A DNA stretch of 5,215 nucleotides from an uncultured Atopobiaceae bacterium (GTDB taxonomy: Bacteria; Actinomycetota; Coriobacteriia; Coriobacteriales; Atopobiaceae), in NCBI GenBank assembly GCA_947581665.1, contig CANPVI010000122.1:1-5215 (forward strand). The letters run 5' to 3'. Under the pieces are notes generated by a model. That model was not told the DNA's origin. It saw only the letters and a list, made by a program, of their open reading frames with translations, and did no database searches. The position numbers and the translations under genes were made by a program. Below, one piece after another: positions 1-5,215 of this stretch. How positions within the stretch are numbered: the stretch's first letter is position 1; every line of letters starts with the position of its first letter.

Positions 1-249
1 GTGAGCCTCGACCTCCTCGGCCCCGAGCTGCAGATGCTCGCGCGTTTCACGCCCAACTACTGGGAGGCGAGCGCGATCGAGCTCGCTGCCGGCTCCACGG
101 GCACGGCGGGCGAGATTTGGGCGGCGGCGCTGCCGAACCTCGGCGTGGTGCTCCTCTTCGCCTGCGCCGTGGGCGCCGTGGGGCTCGCAATCGGGCGGGC
201 GCGCCTCGGCCGATCGGGCGTCCTTGCCGGGCAGGCGGATGCGGCATGA
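1..249 (+). CDS. ABC-2 type transporter permease, C-terminal fragment (5' end outside window)
   Basis: The window opens inside this reading frame, so only the last 82 residues are visible and the GTG at base 1 need not be a start. The fragment has the layout of the C-terminal end of ABC-2 type membrane permeases. A short 'FTPNYW' motif (about residues 16-21) resembles the conserved 'sPxyW' stretch before the last helix. It is followed by an amphipathic connector, then one hydrophobic helix (about residues 46-66, rich in Leu/Val/Ala/Gly), then a short basic and polar tail. By family knowledge such permeases form the membrane channel for an ATPase exporting peptides, antibiotics or lipids; the substrate cannot be told from this end. 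The frame runs into the histidine kinase gene (11-bp overlap with its ATG), so the two are probably co-transcribed and the kinase pair may regulate the transporter. It could instead be another polytopic membrane protein. Confidence 0.6.
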   Translation: MSLDLLGPELQMLARFTPNYWEASAIELAAGSTGTAGEIWAAALPNLGVVLLFACAVGAVGLAIGRARLGRSGVLAGQADAA

Positions 250-1396
250 TAGGTGCGTGGACAGGCTCATCGACAAGCTCGTAGTGGGCATCGGATGCGT
301 CGCCATCGTCGTGGCGGCCGAGCCCGATGCCTTCGCCATCGTGGGCGTGCTCTGGGCGCTCGTGGCCTCGGGACTCTTCGAGTGGCTGAGGGCTCCGTGG
401 CGCACCCTTCCGCTCGACGCCTACCTCGTGGTGTGCCTCGTCTGGCCTCTCTTTTTGCCCATGCTCCCGCTCATCGCCTACGACGTGCTTCGCGGGGAGC
501 GGCGCGACCGCGAGGGGCCCGCGCTCCTCGCCGCCGCGTCGCTCGGGCTTGCCATCGTCGTGCTCATCGACGCCGTACTCGTGCTTGCCGTGGTGCCGGC
601 AGTGCTCGTGTGCCTCTTCGCCGCGCTCGCGGCGATGCTCTCCTGGCGCACCACCACCATGCAGGAGCGAAAGCTCCGCCAGCAGCGCACCGAGGACGAG
701 CTCCGCGGTCGTGGCATCGCCCTCGAGGCGCGCAACCGCGACCTTCGCGAGCGCCGCGACTACGAGGTAGACCTCGCCACGATGGCGGAGCGCGGGCGCA
801 TCGCACGCGACATCCACGACAACGTGGGGCACCTCCTCACGCGCGCAAGCCTACAGGTGGAGGCCCTACGCGTGGCACACGAGGGCGACGAGGACCCCGC
901 GCTTGATTCCGGCCTCGCCGCCGTGCAGGCCACGGTGGACGAGGCGCTCGCCTCCGTGCGCGAGAGCGTCCACGAGCTCCACGAGGGCACGCTCGACCTC
1001 GCGGACAAGCTTCGCGGCGTAGTGGGCGAGTTCGAAGAGCAGAGCGGCATCACTGTGGCGCTCACCTGCGACTTCGACAGCGTCTCGGCGCCCGTGTGCC
1101 TCGCCTTCACGGCCTGCGTGCGCGAGGCGCTCGCCAACGCCGCGCACCACGGGCATGCGAAAACCGCGAGCGTGCGGGTGGTGGAGTACCCCGCGCTCTG
1201 GCAGCTCACGGTGGAAGACGACGGCGACGCGAAGGGCGGCGGGGCGACTTCGAACCCGGGCCTCGGGCTCTCCTCGATGGAGGAGCGCATCATCGCGCTC
1301 GGCGGAAACTTCTCCGCGGGCCCCAAGGCGAGTGGCCACGGATGGCGCGTCTTTTGCAGCGTGCCGAAGGCGCGAGGGAGAGGGGATCGCCCATGA
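239..1396 (+). CDS. Sensor histidine kinase, HisKA_3/HATPase_c (NarL-partner, DesK/LiaS-like class)
   Basis: This 385-residue membrane sensor kinase should autophosphorylate and pass phosphate to the regulator encoded just downstream. Residues 13-136 are mostly hydrophobic and can hold four to six membrane helices with only short loops, so there is no large extracellular sensor domain. A charged, probably coiled-coil linker (about 137-185) follows. The H-box 'RIARDIHDNVGHLL' carries the likely phosphoacceptor His193. The ATPase domain shows an N-box 'REALANAAHHGHA' (Asn300), a 'VEDDGD' G1 box (325-330) and a 'GLGLSSMEER' G2 box (341-350). The order and spacing match the HisKA_3 family. I chose ATG 239, preceded by a modest purine-rich GGGCAGG; TTG 224 and GTG 257 are alternatives. 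It overlaps the permease upstream and the regulator downstream (ATGA). Such kinases beside ABC transporters often sense envelope stress or antimicrobial peptides; this is an inference here. Confidence 0.95.
   Translation: MRHDRCVDRLIDKLVVGIGCVAIVVAAEPDAFAIVGVLWALVASGLFEWLRAPWRTLPLDAYLVVCLVWPLFLPMLPLIAYDVLRGERRDREGPALLAAASLGLAIVVLIDAVLVLAVVPAVLVCLFAALAAMLSWRTTTMQERKLRQQRTEDELRGRGIALEARNRDLRERRDYEVDLATMAERGRIARDIHDNVGHLLTRASLQVEALRVAHEGDEDPALDSGLAAVQATVDEALASVRESVHELHEGTLDLADKLRGVVGEFEEQSGITVALTCDFDSVSAPVCLAFTACVREALANAAHHGHAKTASVRVVEYPALWQLTVEDDGDAKGGGATSNPGLGLSSMEERIIALGGNFSAGPKASGHGWRVFCSVPKARGRGDRP
1376..1385 (+). promoter_or_regulatory. Ribosome binding site of the response regulator
   Basis: A purine run GGGAGAGGGG lies 7 nt before ATG 1393, inside the last codons of the kinase gene. 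It fixes the regulator start at the ATGA overlap rather than at earlier in-frame codons, which would only extend the protein into sequence antagonistic to the REC fold start 'MRVLIADDD'. Confidence 0.65.
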
Positions 1397-2046
1397 GGGT
1401 GCTCATTGCCGATGACGATCCCATCGTCGTCGAATCGCTCGCCACGATCCTCGGCGCGCAACCGGACGTGGAGGTGGTGGGCACCGCGACGAGCGGAGCC
1501 GAGGCCACCGCGCGCTACCTCGAGCTTTCCCCCGACGTGGCGCTCCTCGACGTGCGCATGCCGGGAGGCGACGGGCTCGCCGCCGGCGAGGCCATCATCG
1601 CGGCCGATCCCGCCGCGCGCATCGTCTACCTCACGACCTTCGCCGATGACGACTACCTCGTGCGGGCGCTTCGCCTCGGCGCGAAGGGCTTCCTCATCAA
1701 GCAGGAGGCACGCGCGATCGCGCCCGCGCTTCGCGAGGTGATGCGCGGCGAGACCGTCCTTGCCGGCGAGGTGGCTTCGCAAGACAAAAGGATCCGTCCC
1801 CAATGTCTTGCGCAAGACGAAAGAACCGTCCCCTTTGCCGTGCCCGAGCCGCCGACGCCGCTCACGGAGCGCGAGCGTGCCGTCGTCTCCCTCATCGCCG
1901 AGGGCAAGGACAACCGCGAGATCGCCTCCGAGCTGCATCTTTCCGAGGGCACCGTGCGCAACCACATCTCGATGATCCTCGCCAAGCTCGCCCTCAAGAA
2001 CCGCACCCAAATCGCCGTCTGGGAGTGGCGACGAAGAAGTCGCTGA
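1393..2046 (+). CDS. Response regulator, REC + LuxR-type HTH (NarL/FixJ family)
   Basis: This 217-residue DNA-binding regulator is the cognate partner of the kinase upstream. The REC domain (1-120) has the acidic pair Asp7/Asp8, the phosphoacceptor Asp53 in 'LLDVRMPGGDG', the switch Thr81 in 'YLTTF' and the conserved Lys103 in 'GFLIK'. The LuxR-type HTH spans about 155-213, with the recognition region 'SEGTVRNHISMILAKL' and a typical 'NRTQIAV' end. Length is normal for the family. ATG 1393 overlaps the kinase stop by 4 bp, implying translational coupling. The interdomain linker (about residues 128-150) is odd. It is encoded by two imperfect copies of a DNA repeat plus a 14-bp palindrome, yet the frame stays open and both domains look intact. 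Target promoters are unknown; control of the adjacent transporter operon is the usual arrangement. Confidence 0.97.
   Translation: MRVLIADDDPIVVESLATILGAQPDVEVVGTATSGAEATARYLELSPDVALLDVRMPGGDGLAAGEAIIAADPAARIVYLTTFADDDYLVRALRLGAKGFLIKQEARAIAPALREVMRGETVLAGEVASQDKRIRPQCLAQDERTVPFAVPEPPTPLTERERAVVSLIAEGKDNREIASELHLSEGTVRNHISMILAKLALKNRTQIAVWEWRRRSR
1778..1833 (+). repeat. Duplicated REP-like repeat inside the response-regulator linker
   Basis: Two imperfect direct copies lie at 1778-1801 and 1811-1833. Both begin CGCAAGAC, continue A-rich, and end CCGTCCCC; they differ by an A/G change and by GGAT versus GAA in the middle. The 9-base spacer and the start of copy 2 form the perfect palindrome GTCTTGCGCAAGAC (1805-1818). 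The first CGCAAGAC can also pair with GTCTTGCG at 1805-1812. From memory, A-rich strings ending in CCGTCCCC occur as dispersed repeats in several bacterial phyla, some linked to REP-associated transposases. I could not check this. The repeat is read in frame as part of the protein linker. Confidence 0.7.
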
Positions 2047-2057
2047 TTCTTCACTTA

Positions 2058-2115
2058 CGCCGTCTGACCTGTTCTTCGGTGCATCACGGTGCACCGAAGA
2101 ACAGGTCAGACGGCG
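2058..2115. repeat. Perfect long inverted repeat (26-bp stem, 6-nt loop)
   Basis: Bases 2058-2083 are exactly reverse-complementary to 2090-2115, leaving the loop TCACGG. The outer stem is CGCCGTCTGACCTG and the inner part TTCTTCGGTGCA. It starts 12 nt after the regulator stop codon and lies between convergent genes. Neither side is followed by a T-run, so it is not a canonical intrinsic terminator. It could still stop or protect transcripts from both directions. Its perfection suggests recent insertion or active maintenance, as in REP/palindromic repeat families. Confidence 0.9.
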
Positions 2116-2152
2116 AAAAGGAACTAAGCCTCCTCGACGCATTTCCAGAATC

Positions 2153-2181
2153 ATCCTGTTCCGCGCTCCGCAGAACCGGAT
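2153..2181. terminator. Imperfect hairpin between convergent genes, possible terminator
   Basis: Arms 2153-2164 and 2170-2181 pair at 10 of 12 positions around the 5-nt loop GCTCC. On the + strand the stem is followed by GGCACTTTT; on the minus strand it lies 8 nt beyond the GH3 stop codon. The T-tract is displaced and short, so terminator function for either gene is tentative. The rest of the 142-bp intergenic stretch shows no gene. Confidence 0.35.
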
Positions 2182-2188
2182 GGCACTT

Positions 2189-3433
2189 TTAGTACTTCGC
2201 TTCGAGGATCTTGAGGACGCTTTCGTCGATGCGGTCCTCGGAGAGGGTGCCGTCCTGCGCGGCGGCGAGCACGGCGTTATAGGCCTTCTCGAAGTCCACC
2301 GGCATGAGCAGCACGTCGCAGCCGGCCTGGAGCGCCTGCACCGCGCACTCGCCCGCGCCGTAGTTCTCGACGATCGCGCCCATGTTGAGCGCGTCCGTGA
2401 CCACGATGCCGTCGAAGCCGAGCTGCCCGCGCAGGATGTCCGTCACGAGCTGGGGCGACATGCTCGCCGGCGTGTCATCGTCCGTCACCTGCGGCGCCGC
2501 GATGTGGCCGACCATCACCCAGTCCTCGTCCGTGGCCTGGCCGAAGGGCAGGAACTCGCAGGCGGTGAGCTCGTCGAGCGTGGAGTTCGTCGTGGCGAGG
2601 GTGCTGTGGGAATCCTGGTCCGTGTTGCCATGGCCGGGGAAGTGCTTGAACGTGGCGATCACGCCGTTCTCGCGAAGGCCCTGGGCGAATGCGCCCGCCA
2701 TCGAGGCGGCGACGTTCGGGTCGGAGGAGAACGCGCGCGTGCCGATCACGGGGTTGTCGGGGTTCGTGTTCACATCGGCGTCGGGCGCGAAGTCCACCGT
2801 GAAGCCGTAGGTCTTGAGGTAGCTGCCGATGGTCGAGCCCATGGCGTGCGCGTCCTCGGCGTTTCCGGAGGCGCCCACCGCGCCGGCGCTCTCGTAGGTG
2901 GGCAGGCCGAACTTCTCGTTGTTGGCGAGGCGGCAGACGATGCCGCCCTCCTCGTCCACGCAGATGAAGAGCGGGATCTGCCCGGGCACGCCCTGCGCGG
3001 CGTCCTGGAGCTCCTGCGTGAGCGTGGTGGTCTGCGAGGGGTCCACGATGTTCTGGGCGAAGAGGATCACGCCACCCACGGGGTATTTCTGCAGGTTCTG
3101 GCGGATGTCATCGTCGACGGAGGTGACCGGCTGCACCTCCTGGGAGGGGTCGTCCGCCGCACCGGTGGCCTGCGCGCCCGCCGCGGCCGGGTCCTCGAGC
3201 GTCTCGGGCGTGACGATGAAGAGCTGGGCGACCTTCTGCTCGAGCGTCATCGTGGAGAGCTTCTGCTCGGCGGGCGAGAGCTCGGGCTCCGCGGGCTCGT
3301 CGGTGACGGTGGGGAGATCCTCGTCGCTCGGCGCGGCATCGTCTGCCGCAGGCGCGCACGCCGCGATGCCGAAGACGAGCACGAGCGCGAAGAGGGCAAG
3401 CAAAACCGCGGGTATCCGACGTATGCGCGCCAT
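2189..3433 (-). CDS. nagZ: Lipoprotein beta-N-acetylhexosaminidase, glycoside hydrolase family 3 (NagZ-like)
   Basis: This 414-residue GH3 enzyme is predicted to remove N-acetylglucosamine from muropeptides or other GlcNAc glycans on the outer face of the membrane. Residues 1-25 form a lipoprotein signal (basic RIRR, a Leu/Val/Phe core, lipobox IAAC), with Cys26 as the lipidation site. An acidic Pro-rich spacer (27-55) follows. The catalytic domain shows 'VGGVILFAQNI' (119-129), 'DEEGG' (160-164), 'GTRAF' (231-235) and the NagZ signature 'KHFPGHG' (263-269). It also has the Asp274-Ser275-His276 acid/base dyad and nucleophile Asp347 in 'VTDALNMG'. All residues expected for retaining NagZ-type catalysis are present. 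It is a single-domain form without the GH3 C-terminal domain. A low-complexity insert (about 82-106) sits between 'LFIVTPE' and the first barrel helix. ATG 3433 is fixed by a near-ideal Shine-Dalgarno and by the signal peptide. It is transcribed away from the MFS gene. The substrate (wall versus host glycan) is uncertain. Confidence 0.95.
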   Translation of the reverse strand: MARIRRIPAVLLALFALVLVFGIAACAPAADDAAPSDEDLPTVTDEPAEPELSPAEQKLSTMTLEQKVAQLFIVTPETLEDPAAAGAQATGAADDPSQEVQPVTSVDDDIRQNLQKYPVGGVILFAQNIVDPSQTTTLTQELQDAAQGVPGQIPLFICVDEEGGIVCRLANNEKFGLPTYESAGAVGASGNAEDAHAMGSTIGSYLKTYGFTVDFAPDADVNTNPDNPVIGTRAFSSDPNVAASMAGAFAQGLRENGVIATFKHFPGHGNTDQDSHSTLATTNSTLDELTACEFLPFGQATDEDWVMVGHIAAPQVTDDDTPASMSPQLVTDILRGQLGFDGIVVTDALNMGAIVENYGAGECAVQALQAGCDVLLMPVDFEKAYNAVLAAAQDGTLSEDRIDESVLKILEAKY

Positions 3434-3436
3434 GGG

Positions 3437-3444
3437 ACCTCCTT
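3437..3444 (-). promoter_or_regulatory. Strong ribosome binding site of the GH3 lipoprotein gene
   Basis: On the minus strand this reads AAGGAGGT, a full anti-16S complement, with 3 nt to ATG at 3433. The spacing is rather short, but the match decides the start against the long open frame that continues upstream through the opposite-strand MFS gene. Confidence 0.85.
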
Positions 3445-3459
3445 GAGGAAACCGTTTCG

Positions 3460-3479
3460 CCGTTTGCCATGGTAAACGG
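3460..3479. promoter_or_regulatory. 20-bp operator-like palindrome in the divergent intergenic region
   Basis: The sequence CCGTTTGCCATGGTAAACGG is a two-fold palindrome of two 10-base halves with a single mismatch (G3466 against T3473, which would be a G-T pair in RNA). A further CCGTTT lies 8 bp upstream at 3452-3457, in direct repeat with the left half. It sits in the 75-bp gap between divergent starts, 26 bp from the GH3 start and 29 bp from the MFS start, where both promoters must lie. No clear -35/-10 pair could be assigned in either direction. Its length and symmetry resemble sites of TetR-like or other dimeric repressors; the binding protein is not encoded in this window. Confidence 0.55.
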
Positions 3480-3496
3480 GTACAAAGTTCTTGTGG

Positions 3497-3503
3497 AGAG
3501 GAG
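3497..3503 (+). promoter_or_regulatory. Ribosome binding site of the MFS gene
   Basis: AGAGGAG lies 5 nt before GTG 3509. This supports GTG 3509 as the start rather than TTG 3491, which would place the Shine-Dalgarno sequence inside the coding region. Confidence 0.8.
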
Positions 3504-3508
3504 TTACC

Positions 3509-5164
3509 GTGTTCCACCGCAAGACCTCGAGCGCGGCCGTCGCGCCCGTTTCCACCACCTCCGGCGACCCCCACTACTCGAAGCGCTACGTCATCACGAT
3601 CTTCCTTTCGCTCGCCATCGCCATGTTCACGGCGTCCTTCGCCGAGACCATGACGGCGACGGCGCTCCCCACCATCGTGGGCGACCTCGGCGGCGTGGAG
3701 CTCATGCAGTGGGTGACCACGGCCTTCATCATGGCCTCCACGATCACCATGCTCATCTACGGCAAGCTCGGCGACCTCATGGGCCGCAAGTTCCTCATCA
3801 TGAGCGCCCTCGGGATCTACCTCATCGGCTCGGTGATCTGCGCCATCACGCCCACGATGGAGTTCCTCATCGTGGGGCGCTTCGTCTCCGGCATGGGCGG
3901 CGGCGGGCTCATGATCCTCTCCCAGGCGATCATCGCCGACGTGGTGCCGGCGCGCCAGATCGGCAAGTACCTCGGCTTCATCGGCGCCGTCTTCAGCGTG
4001 TCCACCGTGCTCGGCCCCATCCTCGGCGGCTGGTTCGTGCAGGTGCCGGGCTGGCGCTGGATGTTCGCGTTCAACGTGCCGCTCGCGGCCATCGCCATCA
4101 TCTGCATCGGCATCTTCCTGAAGACCCCGATGCACAAGCTCACGGCTCCGCTCGACGTGAAGGGCATCATCTTCATGGTGCTCGCCGTCACGGGCCTCGT
4201 GCTCACGGTCTCCTGGGGCGGCACCGTCTACGCGTGGGATAGCGTCCAGGTGATCGGCGCGGCGGTGGTGTGCGTAGTCGCGGCCGTCCTCCTCGTGCTC
4301 TCCGAGCGCAAGGCGGCCGAGCCGATCCTTCCGCTCTATATGTTCAAGGACCGCAACTTCAACATCGTCACCATCTCCGGCCTCCTCATCATGGCCGGGC
4401 AAATGGGCACCGTCACGTACCTGCCCACGTACTTCCAGATCGTGAACGGGCTCTCGCCGGAATTCGCGGGGCTCATGAGCGTGCCGCGCGTCATCGGCCT
4501 CATGATCACGTCCGTCTCCACGGGCTTCATCGCCTCGAAGACCGGCAAGTACAAGTGGATGACGATCGCGTGCGGCGTCGTGGTGACGATCTCGTTCTAC
4601 CTCATGTCGCTCGTCACGGTGAACACGACGCTCTTCGTGATCGGCCTCTACCTCTTCATCATGGGCTTCGGCAACGGCCTCGGCCAGCAGATCTACGTGC
4701 TCATCGTGCAGAACGAGTTCAGCCACGCCATCGTGGGCACGGCCACCGCCGGCAACAACTTCTTCCGGCAGATCGGCTCCACGCTGGGCTCGAGCTTCGT
4801 GGGCACGCTCTTCACCACGCGCCTCACCGCGGACATCTCATCGAAGCTCCCCGCAGGCGCCCACCTCGACATCGCGAACATCACGCCCGAGGAGCTGGGA
4901 CATCTCACGAAACCGGTGCGCGAGGTCATCGTGAACGGCTACTGCGACGCGCTCATCCCGGTGTTCCTCATCTTCGTGCCGATCATCGCCGTGACGATCG
5001 TGCTCTGCTGCTTCATCAAGGAGCACCCGCTCGCCACGACGATCAACCACGGCGCGGTGAACCCGCAGTGCGAGGCCCCCTCGGCGAGCTCAGGGCCGAG
5101 CGCCGGCCCGAGCGCCGGAGCCGGCACGGGATCGAGCGCGCGGGGGCAGGCGAGTGGTTCCTAG
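3509..5164 (+). CDS. MFS drug:H+ antiporter, DHA2 (EmrB/QacA) family, 14 membrane helices
   Basis: This 551-residue inner-membrane exporter probably drives proton-coupled efflux of toxic hydrophobic compounds. A polar 25-residue N-terminus precedes TM1 (about 28-51), which ends 'ATALPTIVGDLGG' as in QacA/EmrB proteins. Motif A 'GKLGDLMGRK' (85-94) follows TM2. The antiporter motif C region 'GAVFSVSTVLGPILGG' (159-174) and 'WRWMFAFNVP' (182-191) mark TM5-TM6. Hydrophobic segments continue to a last helix at about 481-503, giving roughly 14, with a typical hydrophilic outer loop (about 440-478) before it. The usual TM1 Asp ('LDxTxxxxALP') is replaced by Glu46 ('AETMTATALP'). The cytoplasmic tail after 505 ends in a Ser/Gly/Ala/Pro-rich stretch with a PSAG duplication. 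GTG 3509 is chosen from its Shine-Dalgarno sequence. It is divergent from the GH3 gene and shares a palindromic intergenic site. The substrate is unknown. Confidence 0.95.
   Translation: MFHRKTSSAAVAPVSTTSGDPHYSKRYVITIFLSLAIAMFTASFAETMTATALPTIVGDLGGVELMQWVTTAFIMASTITMLIYGKLGDLMGRKFLIMSALGIYLIGSVICAITPTMEFLIVGRFVSGMGGGGLMILSQAIIADVVPARQIGKYLGFIGAVFSVSTVLGPILGGWFVQVPGWRWMFAFNVPLAAIAIICIGIFLKTPMHKLTAPLDVKGIIFMVLAVTGLVLTVSWGGTVYAWDSVQVIGAAVVCVVAAVLLVLSERKAAEPILPLYMFKDRNFNIVTISGLLIMAGQMGTVTYLPTYFQIVNGLSPEFAGLMSVPRVIGLMITSVSTGFIASKTGKYKWMTIACGVVVTISFYLMSLVTVNTTLFVIGLYLFIMGFGNGLGQQIYVLIVQNEFSHAIVGTATAGNNFFRQIGSTLGSSFVGTLFTTRLTADISSKLPAGAHLDIANITPEELGHLTKPVREVIVNGYCDALIPVFLIFVPIIAVTIVLCCFIKEHPLATTINHGAVNPQCEAPSASSGPSAGPSAGAGTGSSARGQASGS
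5096..5119 (+). repeat. 12-bp tandem duplication in the MFS tail
   Basis: CCGAGCGCCGGC is followed directly by CCGAGCGCCGGA, encoding PSAG-PSAG within the low-complexity C-terminal tail. It looks like slippage in a dispensable cytoplasmic tail. Confidence 0.7.
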
Positions 5165-5200
5165 GGCTATCCGCCGTGCACCCACCTGCACGTCCTTAGG
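5160..5200 (+). terminator. Possible stem-loop after the MFS gene
   Basis: CGTGCA (5175-5180) pairs perfectly with TGCACG (5187-5192) around the loop CCCACC. An outer CCTAG (5160-5164, spanning the stop codon) can pair with TTAGG (5196-5200), with one G-T pair. There is no clean T-run, only TCCTT, so termination is possible but weakly supported. No gene is seen in 5165-5215. Confidence 0.3.
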
Positions 5201-5215
5201 CTGCGGACCCACTTC

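Noticed and set aside
47..832. 261-codon minus-strand frame opposite the permease end and kinase
   Set aside because: Charged low-complexity product (His/Glu/Arg) typical of antisense frames in GC-rich genes, with no ribosome binding site noted.
1778..1833. CRISPR-like array
   Set aside because: Only two imperfect copies with a 9-base spacer, inside a coding region; no regular spacers and no cas genes.
2058..2115. tRNA or insertion-sequence end
   Set aside because: A single perfect stem without cloverleaf arms, and no transposase or target-site duplication is visible in the window.
760..2154. 464-codon open frame on the minus strand across the kinase and regulator genes
   Set aside because: It is opposite two genes with clear catalytic motifs, its product has no recognisable domain, and its composition is a mirror of GC-rich codons.
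2180..3475. 431-codon + strand open frame antisense to the GH3 gene
   Set aside because: The product is dominated by Arg/Gly/Val/His-type shadow composition with no fold or start signal. The GH3 frame opposite has a lipobox, complete catalytic motifs and a strong Shine-Dalgarno sequence.
3469..4242. 257-codon + strand frame overlapping the MFS gene
   Set aside because: Arg/His-rich out-of-frame shadow of the MFS gene; the MFS frame holds motif A, motif C and 14 hydrophobic segments.
3434..4726. Upstream extension of the GH3 open frame through the MFS gene
   Set aside because: The extension is His/Asp/Glu/Arg-rich antisense sequence. The lipoprotein signal and AAGGAGGT at ATG 3433 define the true start.
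4270..5199. 309-codon + strand frame overlapping the MFS 3' half
   Set aside because: Arg/His/Ala-rich shadow without hydrophobic segments or domain motifs.

Overview
The window is strongly GC-rich, with GTG starts, Shine-Dalgarno-led genes and GC-loaded third codon positions. It reads as bacterial chromosome. The gene content (a LuxR/NarL-type two-component pair behind an ABC-2 permease, a lipoprotein NagZ-like GH3 hexosaminidase, and a 14-helix DHA2 drug-efflux MFS) and the codon style fit a high-GC Gram-positive. An actinomycete relative such as a gut Coriobacteriia member (Eggerthellaceae/Atopobiaceae type) is my best guess, but it is an inference and not proven by any marker gene here.

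Layout: 1-249 is the 3' end of an ABC-2 type permease. It overlaps a HisKA_3-type sensor histidine kinase (239-1396), which in turn overlaps a NarL/FixJ-type response regulator (1393-2046) by ATGA. These three + strand genes look like one transcription unit in which the kinase/regulator pair probably controls the transporter. A convergent intergenic region (2047-2188) holds a perfect 26-bp-stem hairpin and a second imperfect hairpin. On the minus strand, 2189-3433 encodes an exported lipoprotein of glycoside hydrolase family 3 (NagZ-like beta-N-acetylhexosaminidase), probably acting in cell-wall muropeptide turnover. A short divergent intergenic region (3434-3508) with a near-perfect 20-bp palindrome separates it from the + strand MFS exporter (3509-5164). 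The last 51 bases hold a small stem-loop and no gene.

The genes fit an envelope theme: export and stress sensing on the left, wall recycling and drug efflux on the right. No wholly new multi-gene system is evident. The most noteworthy non-genic signals are three. A duplicated, palindrome-containing repeat lies in frame inside the response-regulator interdomain linker. A long perfect hairpin of repeat-family appearance sits 12 nt behind the same gene. An operator-like palindrome lies between the two divergent genes.
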